Assembly: GCA_004297725.1 (NCBI GenBank)
Contig: SCUS01000170.1
Span: 1-42,744, forward strand
Length of the DNA stretch: 42,744 bases
Source: Myxococcaceae bacterium
GTDB lineage: Bacteria; Myxococcota_A; Polyangia; Polyangiales; Ga0077539
Direction: 5' to 3'
The notes under the pieces: model-generated
The model's input: the letters and a program-made list of their open reading frames with translations, nothing else
Databases searched by the model: none
What the model was told of the DNA's origin: nothing
In this document: positions 33,159 to 40,652 of the stretch, piece by piece
How the letters are laid out: each line of letters opens with the position of its first letter
How positions within the stretch are numbered: the first letter of the stretch is position 1
Translations under genes and position numbers: made by a program

Positions 33159-34142
33159 GTGACCCTCACACCTGCCAGCGCCAGGCGCCCCGGTGCGAGG
33201 GGACGCCCTACCCGACCCTCGGGGGGTCGGTCACTCTGCGCCCGGGCCGCCCTCGCGCTCGCCTCGCTGGTGGCGGCCTGCATGGACGGCTCCGACCTCG
33301 GCGCCTGCCACGCCCCCCGGCTGCCCGACGCGGGAGCGCGCCTCCGCGACCCGTCGAGCGTGCGCGCGTGCAACGGCTCGGAGGCCCTCTGCGACCGTCG
33401 CTACGACCAGGTCGTCTACCCCACCGCGCACAACGCGATGTCCAACGCCGACGAGGGCTGGTACGTGCCCAACCAGCGGCACCCCATCGACCGCGGGCTC
33501 CGCGACGGCATCCGCGCGCTGATGCTCGACACGCACTACTACCGGGGCGAGGCCTACCTCTGCCACGACGACTGCCGCATCGGGCGGCGGCCGCTCGTCG
33601 ACGGGCTCTGCAGCGTGAGGGCCTTCCTCGACGGCAACCCCGACGAGGTCGTCACGCTGCTCCTCGAGAGCCACGTCTCCGCGGAGGACACCGCCGAGGC
33701 CGTGTCGCGCAGCGGCCTCGGGGCGTACGTTCACACGCAGCCCCGCGGGGCGCCGTGGCCCAAGCTGCGAGAGATGATCGCCTCGGGCCGTCGGCTCGTG
33801 GTGTTCACCGAGAGCGGCGGCGGCTCGCCCGAGTGGTACCAGAACCTCTACGAGCACTCCTGGGAGACGGCCTACGCGTTCAGCTCGCCGGCGGAGATGA
33901 GCTGCGCCGGCAACCGGGGCGACGCGCGCAACCCGCTCTTCGTGCTCAACCATTTCCTCAACGCTCCGGTCGCGGGTCGCGAGCTCGCCGAGCAGGTCAA
34001 CCACGACCCGATGCTGCTCGACCGCGCGCGGCGCTGCATGCGCGAGAGCGGCCACCTGCCCAACTTCCTCGCGGTGGACTTCTACGACGTCGGCGACGTG
34101 TTCGTGGTCGCCGCCGCCCTCAACCGGGAGCCTCCGCCCTGA
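33159..34142 (+). CDS. PI-PLC-like (PLCXD-type) exported lipoprotein
   Basis: This 327-residue protein has an Arg-rich N-terminus, a hydrophobic stretch and a lipobox (ALALASLVAAC). The catalytic X-domain of phosphatidylinositol-specific phospholipase C follows: YPTAHNAMSNADEG (first catalytic His), GIRALMLDTHYYRGEAYLCHDDC (second His region), then VVTLLLES and LVVFTESGG. Such enzymes cleave phosphodiester headgroups without calcium. The start is uncertain: a GTG at 33159 preceded by GGTGGAGGG gives a sensible signal peptide. An ATG at 33084 would begin inside the structured element. Its stop touches the next gene's presumed start. Confidence 0.78.
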   Translation: MTLTPASARRPGARGRPTRPSGGRSLCARAALALASLVAACMDGSDLGACHAPRLPDAGARLRDPSSVRACNGSEALCDRRYDQVVYPTAHNAMSNADEGWYVPNQRHPIDRGLRDGIRALMLDTHYYRGEAYLCHDDCRIGRRPLVDGLCSVRAFLDGNPDEVVTLLLESHVSAEDTAEAVSRSGLGAYVHTQPRGAPWPKLREMIASGRRLVVFTESGGGSPEWYQNLYEHSWETAYAFSSPAEMSCAGNRGDARNPLFVLNHFLNAPVAGRELAEQVNHDPMLLDRARRCMRESGHLPNFLAVDFYDVGDVFVVAAALNREPPP

Positions 34143-34786
34143 TCGTCCCGCTCGCGCTCGTCCTCGCGTTCACCCCGGTCGACACGGCCGACACCATTCC
34201 TCACGGGGTGCGCTCCACGCTGCTCTCCGGGGGCGTGCTGCTCCTCGGCCCGGAGGTGGGCGGTACGCCCGTGGTTCCGCTGCCGGTGGCCTCCGCGCAG
34301 TTCGTCCGAGGGCTCTCCGACCACCTCGACCTCCGGGTGCGCTACGACACCGTGGCGCTCGTCGCCCACCGCGTCGGCCTGGAGCTTCGGATGACCGTCG
34401 CTCGCCGAGGGGGGTGGTCCTTCGCGCTGGGGGTCGAGCCGAGCGCGCTCTTCTTCGCGCTGCCCTACCAGGGCGCCTTCCTCGGCGGTGACTTCTCCAC
34501 CGAGGTCACGGCCATGGTGACCCGCCGATGGACCTCCGCGGCGCTGACCCTCCTCGTCGGCCCGACGGTGCAGTGGGCGATGTACGGCCAGGGGGGTGGC
34601 AAGCTGCTGGTCGACACCCGACCGAGCTTCGCCTACCTCGACGTGGGCGCGCGCCTCGAATGGAACCGCGGCCCCGGCGCCACGATGATGGTCGGCCTCG
34701 ACCTCTGCGTGCCCCTCGGCGACGATCCCCTCCGCTTCATGGGGGTGCTGCCGCGCGCCACCATCGGCTGGAGCTGGTCTCGCTGA
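34139..34786 (+). CDS. Small outer-membrane beta-barrel protein, apparent CTG start
   Basis: This is a protein of about 215 residues. Its first residues (IVPLALVLAFTPVDTA) form a short signal peptide. The rest alternates amphipathic strands typical of an outer-membrane barrel (LDLRVRYDTVALVAHRVGLELRM, GWSFALGVEPSALFFALPY, LTLLVGPTVQWAMYG, and a final strand RATIGWSWSR ending in Arg). No ATG, GTG or TTG in frame precedes the signal peptide. The CTG at 34139 overlaps the TGA of the lipoprotein gene (CTGA) and would give translational coupling. The only alternative, a GTG near 34208, would remove the signal. Function unknown. Confidence 0.7.
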   Translation: MIVPLALVLAFTPVDTADTIPHGVRSTLLSGGVLLLGPEVGGTPVVPLPVASAQFVRGLSDHLDLRVRYDTVALVAHRVGLELRMTVARRGGWSFALGVEPSALFFALPYQGAFLGGDFSTEVTAMVTRRWTSAALTLLVGPTVQWAMYGQGGGKLLVDTRPSFAYLDVGARLEWNRGPGATMMVGLDLCVPLGDDPLRFMGVLPRATIGWSWSR

Positions 34787-34790
34787 GGTC

Positions 34791-35936
34791 TCAGTAGAGC
34801 GAGAGCCCGAGGGAGAGCTCGGGCATCAGCAGCACGCCCGCGGCCGAGCCGTAGTCCAGCCGGGAGAGGCCCGCGCGAAGGCTCGCCGCGAAGCGGGTGG
34901 TCAACGGCAGCTCGAGCATCGCGCCGCCGCGGAAGTACCAGCCCCCGGTGCGCACCGAGTGGTCGTCGGAGGTGAGGGAGGTCCAGCCCGACCCGAGGTA
35001 CACGCCGGCCCAGAGCACGGGCATCACCTGAAGCTCGGGGCCCACCAGGGCGAGCAGGCTCCCGGCCTGGCCCGCGACCACGTCGGCGCTCACCCCGATG
35101 CCGAGCGGCGCGAAGGGGAATCCGCCGAAGAAGGCTCGACCTCCGATGCCGAAGCCCGAGCCGCTCGCGCCCGCGCCGGTGTGAGGGACCATCGCCGTGA
35201 GCAGCCCCGTCTGCAGCGTGAAGCCCACCCGGTTGAGCGGCGCGCGCCCGAGGCGGACGTAGCGCCCCTCGTAGCCCTCGTAGATCGTGGCGGCGACCGC
35301 ACCCGCCGCCAGCTCCGGAGTGAGCGCCGAGAGCGGCACCGAGAGCACCGAGCCGTCGGGGTACTCCAGGTAGACCTCCTCGTCCGGAGGGAGCCCGACC
35401 CAGCCGTCGTAGCGAGCGCCCTCGGTGCCCGCGAGCACGAACACGATCCCCGCTGCGGCGAGCACCGCCACGGCCACGATCGCCGGGTCCGGGCCGCCGC
35501 TCCGACCGCCACCGCCACCACCGCCACCGCCACCGCCGGAGCGCCCTCCCGATCGCGGTACGCCCGGCGCCGTCGTGCCCGGCGCCGTCGTGAAGCGCCC
35601 CGCCCTGGGGTTGCCGCGCCAGTGGCCGGGCACCCCCCAGGAGCGCCCCCGATACCAGAACACCGTGGGCAGCAGGATCACCGGGGCGTCGACCTGCACC
35701 GGCGCCACGCTGGCCGGGGGGTGGTCGGACTCGAGCACCCGCTGCGTGACGCGCACGGCCTGCCAGCGCTGCTCCGGCGCGGTCTGCGCGAGGCGGGAGA
35801 GCTCCTCCTGGGGGACGCGGTAGCTCGACGAGAGGCAGCCCTGCGAGGCGAGCAGGCACATGGCCACGACGACGCCCGAGCGGGCACGGGAGAGCCGCGC
35901 TCGCTCGGCCCTGGAGACGGTGTGCTGGGCTTCCAT
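34791..35936 (-). CDS. Lipoprotein of unknown function with poly-glycine tract
   Basis: This 381-residue protein starts at an ATG with GAAGGGA upstream. A lipobox ends the signal (VVVAMCLLASQGC, Cys34). Residues about 36-110 may be a small periplasmic domain. An 11-residue Gly run within SGG repeats (about 128-145) leads to a hydrophobic helix (IVAVAVLAAAGIVFVLAG, about 152-170). The C-terminal 200 residues have barrel-like or beta-rich sequence (VGFTLQTGLLTAMV, AGVYLGSGWTSL, LMPELSLGLSLY) ending in an aromatic residue. Family not recognised. The poly-Gly tract is encoded by a GGC/GGT repeat prone to length change. Confidence 0.75.
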   Translation of the reverse strand: MEAQHTVSRAERARLSRARSGVVVAMCLLASQGCLSSSYRVPQEELSRLAQTAPEQRWQAVRVTQRVLESDHPPASVAPVQVDAPVILLPTVFWYRGRSWGVPGHWRGNPRAGRFTTAPGTTAPGVPRSGGRSGGGGGGGGGGGRSGGPDPAIVAVAVLAAAGIVFVLAGTEGARYDGWVGLPPDEEVYLEYPDGSVLSVPLSALTPELAAGAVAATIYEGYEGRYVRLGRAPLNRVGFTLQTGLLTAMVPHTGAGASGSGFGIGGRAFFGGFPFAPLGIGVSADVVAGQAGSLLALVGPELQVMPVLWAGVYLGSGWTSLTSDDHSVRTGGWYFRGGAMLELPLTTRFAASLRAGLSRLDYGSAAGVLLMPELSLGLSLY

Positions 35937-35958
35937 CGGTCCCTTCTTCGTGGGGCGC

Positions 35959-36771
35959 TCAGATCGCCGCGAGCTCGATGGGCACCAGCGTCTCGCCCAC
36001 GATCTCGTAGCGACGGAGCGCCCCTGCGTCTTCGACCACCGCCGCGGCGCCGAAGATGTGCGCGAGGCTCTCTCCCTCGAAGCGGTCGTCTCGCCGCTGG
36101 TGCAGGTGGCCGTGCAGCACGTAGGTGTGCTCCAGCGCGCGCAGCACCGGCCGCATCGCCGCGTGGTCGAGCAGCCCGTCGAACCAGTGCCACGCCGCGC
36201 GGTGCACCCTGGTGGGCGGGTGGTGCTGCGCGATCAGCGCCGCCACGCCACGCCTCGCCGCGGTCTGGAGCGCGTGCGCGATGGAGCGTCGCTCGGGCGT
36301 GGAGACCTCCCCCGCGGAGCGCCACCACCGCTGGGCGCGCGCGGTCGACACCGGCGCCAGCACCAGGTCGGCGAGCTCGACCAGCATCCCCGGGGCGCTG
36401 GTGCGGGCGTAGGCCTTCAGGGGCCCTTCGAGCGCGTCGAGCCACGAGTTGGCGTGCGCGTAGACGTCGTGGTTGCCAGGGAGCAGCGTCACCCTCGCGG
36501 GGTCGACGCCCGCCTCGTCGAGCACCGAGGCCACGGCCTCGAATTGCTGGAGGGTGCCCTCCTCGGTGAGGTCGCCGGTCACCACCAGGTGATCGAAGCC
36601 GAGGGCCATCGCCCGGCGCAGCGCCTCGGCGAAGGAGCGCCGCCGGCCCCCCTCGTCGATGGCTCGCCCGAGGTTGAGAAAGCCCCGCCTGGCCGCGGCC
36701 GTGAGGCCTCCGGGGCGTCGCGCTTCGGGCTCGACCATGTGGATGTCGGTCAGGTGCGCGATGATGCTCAC
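35959..36771 (-). CDS. Calcineurin-like metallophosphoesterase
   Basis: This 270-residue enzyme has every metal-ligand motif of the superfamily: DIH (D9, H11), GDLTEEG (D67), GNHD (N100, H101), QHH (H183/H184) and HGHLH (H220, H222). The class cleaves phosphodiesters or monoesters with two metals; a cyclic nucleotide or a lipid headgroup is possible. The GTG at 36771 with GGAGGACC upstream gives an N-terminus starting in the first strand (SIIAHLTDIH). An in-frame extension upstream overlaps the next small gene and is not used. It is cytoplasmic, with no signal peptide. Confidence 0.9.
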   Translation of the reverse strand: MSIIAHLTDIHMVEPEARRPGGLTAAARRGFLNLGRAIDEGGRRRSFAEALRRAMALGFDHLVVTGDLTEEGTLQQFEAVASVLDEAGVDPARVTLLPGNHDVYAHANSWLDALEGPLKAYARTSAPGMLVELADLVLAPVSTARAQRWWRSAGEVSTPERRSIAHALQTAARRGVAALIAQHHPPTRVHRAAWHWFDGLLDHAAMRPVLRALEHTYVLHGHLHQRRDDRFEGESLAHIFGAAAVVEDAGALRRYEIVGETLVPIELAAI

Positions 36772-36830
36772 AGGGTCCTCCCCGATTCCTGTGTCTGGTG
36801 TACGGGGCACCCCGCGTCCAGGGCCCTCCG

Positions 36831-37025
36831 CTACGGGCTGGCGCGAGGGATGATGCAGCCGCGCATCGGCGGGGGCGTGTGCTCGGAGATGCGATAGAAG
36901 CCCGGCGCCGAGGTGAGCGGGCCGATGGCGTCCGCGAAGTACGTGCAGAGGCCGTACACGATGGACATCACCACCAGCGGCACCCACCCGAGGGAGCGTT
37001 CGTTCTTCGCGGTCTTCGCGGCCAT
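36831..37025 (-). CDS. Small single-span membrane protein, unknown function
   Basis: This 64-residue protein has a Lys-rich N-terminus, one hydrophobic segment (LGWVPLVVMSIVYGLCTYFADAI) and a basic, Pro-rich C-terminal tail with RISEHTPPPMRGC. The ATG at 37025 is well placed. It lies 59 bp upstream of the metallophosphoesterase start on the same strand and may be cotranscribed with it. No family recognised; I infer an inner-membrane location. Confidence 0.6.
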   Translation of the reverse strand: MAAKTAKNERSLGWVPLVVMSIVYGLCTYFADAIGPLTSAPGFYRISEHTPPPMRGCIIPRASP

Positions 37026-37089
37026 GAGCAGGACTTCACGCTAGCGCAGGAGAGCGCGCGGTGTCGACGAGGAGGGGAGGGGGGAAGGG

Positions 37090-37288
37090 TACGAGCGCGA
37101 GGCCCCCTTCCCCGCTGCCGCGCGCCCTCCCCCCGCCTCGGGGGGAGGGCTTTGGGGATCGACGACTGGTGCTCGAATTGGCACCGCAGAGGCTCACCAG
37201 TACGACTCCACCTTCGCAGACTTCGGAGCCCTCCCCCCGAGGCGGGGGGAGGGCGCGCGGCAGCGGGGAAGGGGGCCTCGCGCTCGTA
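37090..37288. repeat. Perfect 62-bp inverted repeat around a 75-bp loop
   Basis: Arms at 37090-37151 and 37227-37288 are exact reverse complements over 62 bp. Each arm holds its own hairpin (CCCTCCCCCCGCCTCGGGGG-type core). The flanks are purine-rich G runs. The loop (37152-37226) shows no gene. This block fills most of the 323-bp gap between the small membrane protein gene and the OmpA-like gene, both on the minus strand. It may act as a transcription terminator for the OmpA gene or be a mobile repeat of the MITE/REP kind. No flanking target duplication was obvious. Confidence 0.9.
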
Positions 37289-37348
37289 CTCCGAACTTCA
37301 GAAGGGAGGGGGAAGGGGCTGAGGAGAGGGGGAGAGGCGGAGGAGCGA

Positions 37349-39289
37349 TCAGCGCGGGGTGCGGCGGCGGCTGCCGGTGTCGCGGATCTCACCCGGGTCG
37401 GCGGTGGCCGCGGACTGGGTCATGGTGTTCTCCGGCTGCGCGGGGTCGAGGATCACGAACTCCACGCGGCGGTTGCGGGCGCGACCCACCACCGTCTGGT
37501 TGGAGGTGATGGCGCGGTCGGGGCCGAAGCCCTGGGCCTCCATGCGGGTCGCGTCGATGCCGTGCTCGGTGAGCCAGCGCATCACGGAGATGGCGCGGCG
37601 GTTGGAGAGGTCGACGTTGTGGTCGTGGTCGCCGCGGTCGTCGGTGTGGCCCTCGATGCGGATGCGGCGGATGAACCCGGAGGCCCGCAGCACGTCGGCG
37701 ACGCGCGACAGGATCGGGAAGCTCTGCGGCTTGATGGTGTCCCGGTCGGTGTCGAAGAACACCGGGCTCAGGATGTTGATGCGTCCGCCGTCCATGACCA
37801 CGCCGCCGACGGGGCAGCCGTTGCGGGCGGGGATCTCCGACGGGGCGCCCGGCACGTCGGGGCAGGCGTCGGTGGCGTCGGGCACGGTGTCGTGGTCGCG
37901 GTCGGGCAGCGGGCAGCCGACGCGCGCCGGGTCGGGGAAGGGGCCGCGGTGCACGTCGGGGCAGACGTCGCCGTGGTCGAGGACGGTGTCGTGGTCGCGG
38001 TCGCCGTCGGGGCAGCCGCGGCGATCGGGGTCGGGGTGCTCGCCCTGCGGGGTGGTGACGCACTGGTCGTCGGGGTCGAAGACGCCGTCGCCGTCGCTGT
38101 CGGGGAGGGGGCAGCCGCGGCGGGTGGGGTCGGGGTGCTCGCCCTGGGGGACGGTCACGCAGATGTCCTCGTTGTCGTAGACGCCGTCGCCGTCGGTGTC
38201 GAGCAGGGGGCAGCCGCGGCGCGAGGGGTCGGGGTGCGGGCCCTGGGGGGTGTCGGGGCAGATGTCGTCGCGGTCGAGCACGCCGTCGTGGTCGCGGTCG
38301 CCCGGCGCCGCGGGGGCCTCGCGGGTGACCGGGGCGTAGGCGACGGAGAGGAGGCCGCGCCCGGCGGGGATGCCGTAGCCGCGCTCGAGGCCGACGCCGC
38401 CGCCGAGGCCGACGAGGACGGTGTCGGCGATGAGGTAGTGCGCGCCGAGCATCAGCTCGCCGCCCCACTGGCCGGTCTGGAAGGACGCGCTGCCCTGGCC
38501 GTGGCCCGCGGGGAGGTCTCGCACCGCGGAGAAGACGTAGGCCTCCGGGCCGATGGTGAGGTTGTCGTCGAGGGCGACGAAGCCGATGGCGGCGTTGAAG
38601 CGCAGCTCGTTGCCGATGGCGAGGTTGACCGCGTCGATGTTGCCGCGCACCTGGAAGGCCGCGCCCGCGGACCAGCGGATGATGCTGGCGCGGCCGGCGA
38701 GGGTGAGGCGCGGCTCGAAGCGCACGTTCTCGTCGCTGGTGTTGTTGCTGCGCGACCCGATGGGGACCCAGAGGTTGGCGCCGACGTGGAGCGAGATGGG
38801 GTCGCGGTCGGAGTGGCCCACGAGGCGGACGCGCGCCCCGAGGCGGAGGTCGCCGACGCCGACGCCCGAGGCGGGGCCGAGGGAGCTGGTGCCCGCGGGC
38901 GAGGCGGTGCCGCCCTGGTAGAACGACATCGGCATCGAGACGCCGAGGCCCACCCGGTCGAGGAACGAGAACGCGGCGCCCAGGTGGCCGACGAACTGCC
39001 CGGAGACGATGTTGGTGGTGGTCGAGGTGGTCGAGCCGTCCGCGGCGGCGAACTCCTGGCGCAACACCAGGGGGTTGGCCGCGTAGTCGGCCACGATGCC
39101 CACGGAGAAGGCCCGGGTGGACGAGTACCAGGGGTGCTCGGACATGAAGAACACGTCGCCCGTGGTCGTGGGCTCATACCGATCGAGGGCCCATCCCGTT
39201 ACGGTCTGAGCCCCGGCGACGGATGGCAGGATCGATCCAAGCAGCGCGGCGAGCACCGCGTAATTTCGACGAGGCTTGAGTGTCTTCAC
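37349..39289 (-). CDS. OmpA-family outer-membrane protein with thrombospondin type 3 repeats
   Basis: This is a 646-residue exported protein. Its signal peptide (about 1-27, ending SVAGA) leads to an N-terminal region of about 300 residues with beta-strand pattern. A calcium-binding TSP3 block of five units (about 335-500: DHDGVLDRDDICPDTPQG, DGDGVYDNEDICV, DGDGVFDPDDQCV, DHDTVLDHGDVCPDV, DHDTVPDATDACPD) follows. The C-terminal OmpA domain (about 515-620: FFDTDRDTIKPQSFPILSRV, then IEGHTDDRGDHDHNVDLSNR and RNRRVEFVI) binds peptidoglycan. The start is a GTG at 39289 with GAGGAG upstream. It links the outer membrane to the wall and is probably constitutive. Confidence 0.93.
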   Translation of the reverse strand: MKTLKPRRNYAVLAALLGSILPSVAGAQTVTGWALDRYEPTTTGDVFFMSEHPWYSSTRAFSVGIVADYAANPLVLRQEFAAADGSTTSTTTNIVSGQFVGHLGAAFSFLDRVGLGVSMPMSFYQGGTASPAGTSSLGPASGVGVGDLRLGARVRLVGHSDRDPISLHVGANLWVPIGSRSNNTSDENVRFEPRLTLAGRASIIRWSAGAAFQVRGNIDAVNLAIGNELRFNAAIGFVALDDNLTIGPEAYVFSAVRDLPAGHGQGSASFQTGQWGGELMLGAHYLIADTVLVGLGGGVGLERGYGIPAGRGLLSVAYAPVTREAPAAPGDRDHDGVLDRDDICPDTPQGPHPDPSRRGCPLLDTDGDGVYDNEDICVTVPQGEHPDPTRRGCPLPDSDGDGVFDPDDQCVTTPQGEHPDPDRRGCPDGDRDHDTVLDHGDVCPDVHRGPFPDPARVGCPLPDRDHDTVPDATDACPDVPGAPSEIPARNGCPVGGVVMDGGRINILSPVFFDTDRDTIKPQSFPILSRVADVLRASGFIRRIRIEGHTDDRGDHDHNVDLSNRRAISVMRWLTEHGIDATRMEAQGFGPDRAITSNQTVVGRARNRRVEFVILDPAQPENTMTQSAATADPGEIRDTGSRRRTPR

Positions 39290-39498
39290 GAGCTGCGTTC
39301 TCCTCTAAGGGGCGAGGATGCACGTGCCACCCGTTCGCCCGCCAGAAACGCGCGGAGCTTAGATACAGCCTTGAGGGCACCGCAAGAGAAAGGCCCTCGG
39401 CTCCGCGCCGAAGCCTTGACGGCCCGCGAGGCGGTCGCGCACGGTACCAGCGATCGGGGCGGCTCGACGCCCCCGGTAGCTGGGAAAACACTCCCCCC

Positions 39499-40620
39499 AT
39501 GCGCGTGATCCATGTGCTCCACAGCATGACCTTCGGCGGCGCCGAGGTGCTCGTGCATGACTTCCTCAAGGCCACGCGCGACCGGCTCTCGCAGGTGGTG
39601 GTGTGCCTCGACGGCATCGGTCCGCTCGGCGAGTCGCTGCGCGCCGACGGGGTGCGGGTCGAGGTGCTGGGGCGCACCAGCGGGCTTCAGCCCCAGGTCG
39701 CCGTCGACCTCCACCGGCTGATCGCCGACGTGCGCCCCGACGTGGTCTGCGCCCACCAGTACACGCCCTACTCCTACGCCGCGATGGCCCTCGGCCCGAT
39801 GCGCCACCGCCCCGGGCTGGTCTTCGTCGAGCACGGCCGTCACTACCCCGACGTGCGGCGCCCCAAGCGGGTCGCGGCCAACAACCTGGTCTTCCTCCAG
39901 TACACCCGGCGGGTGGTCGCGGTGTGCGGGTACATCAAGCGCCTGCTCGTGGAGAACGAGGGCATCCCCGCGTCGCGCATCGACGTGGTCTACAACGGCG
40001 TCGACCCCTCGCGCTTCGACCCCTCGCTGCGCGCCTCGCTCGACCCCGCGGGGGTGCGCTCGGGCCTCGGGCTCGACCCCTCCGCGCAGGTCATCACCTG
40101 CGTCGCCCGCTTCCACCCGGTGAAGGATCACCCCACCCTGGTGCGCGCCTTCTCCGTCGCGTCGAGGGAGCTCCCCGACGCCCGGCTGCTGCTGGTGGGC
40201 GGCGGCGACGAGGCCCCCCTGCGCGCCCTCGCGTCGGAGCTGGGCGTGGCCGATCGGGTGGTCTTCGCGGGGGTGCGCCGAGACATCCCGGCCATCTACG
40301 CGGCGAGCGACCTCTTCGCGATGGCCTCGCTCTCCGAGGGCACCTCGGTGACGCTGCTGGAGGCCATGCTCTCCGAGCGGCCGGCGCTGGTGACGGAGGT
40401 GGGCGGCAACCCGGAGATCGTGGCGCCCGGGGTCACCGGCCAGCTCGTTCCGAGGGGCGACCACGCGGCGATGGGGGCGGCCATGGTGGCGCTGCTGCGA
40501 GACCCCGAGCGTCGGGCCCGCATGGGCGCCGCGGGGCGCCGGCGGGTGCTCGAGCGCTTCACCCAGCAGCGCATGCACGAGGGCTGGGTGGGCGCGCTGC
40601 ACGACGCGGCGGTACGCTGA
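39499..40620 (+). CDS. GT4-family glycosyltransferase
   Basis: This 373-residue GT-B glycosyltransferase has an N-terminal Rossmann domain (RVIHVLHSMTFGGAEVLVHD, then DVVCAHQYTPYSYAA). The C-terminal nucleotide-sugar domain has VARFHPVKDHPTLVRA, LLLVGGGDE and the retaining-enzyme E-x7-E motif in LSEGTSVTLLEAM. It should extend a surface polysaccharide or lipid-linked sugar in the cytoplasm. The ATG at 39499 was chosen because it starts the first strand. An asparagine-synthetase-like gene follows 32 bp downstream; such pairs occur in exopolysaccharide clusters. Confidence 0.9.
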   Translation: MRVIHVLHSMTFGGAEVLVHDFLKATRDRLSQVVVCLDGIGPLGESLRADGVRVEVLGRTSGLQPQVAVDLHRLIADVRPDVVCAHQYTPYSYAAMALGPMRHRPGLVFVEHGRHYPDVRRPKRVAANNLVFLQYTRRVVAVCGYIKRLLVENEGIPASRIDVVYNGVDPSRFDPSLRASLDPAGVRSGLGLDPSAQVITCVARFHPVKDHPTLVRAFSVASRELPDARLLLVGGGDEAPLRALASELGVADRVVFAGVRRDIPAIYAASDLFAMASLSEGTSVTLLEAMLSERPALVTEVGGNPEIVAPGVTGQLVPRGDHAAMGAAMVALLRDPERRARMGAAGRRRVLERFTQQRMHEGWVGALHDAAVR

Positions 40621-40652
40621 CCGATCGTTCCTGAAGGGGGCTGAGAACGTCC

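Noticed and set aside
33143..33180. Part of a tRNA (AGTTGGTGGAG resembles a D-loop)
   Set aside because: No 7-base anticodon loop with a U at position 33 and no matching acceptor stem could be built.
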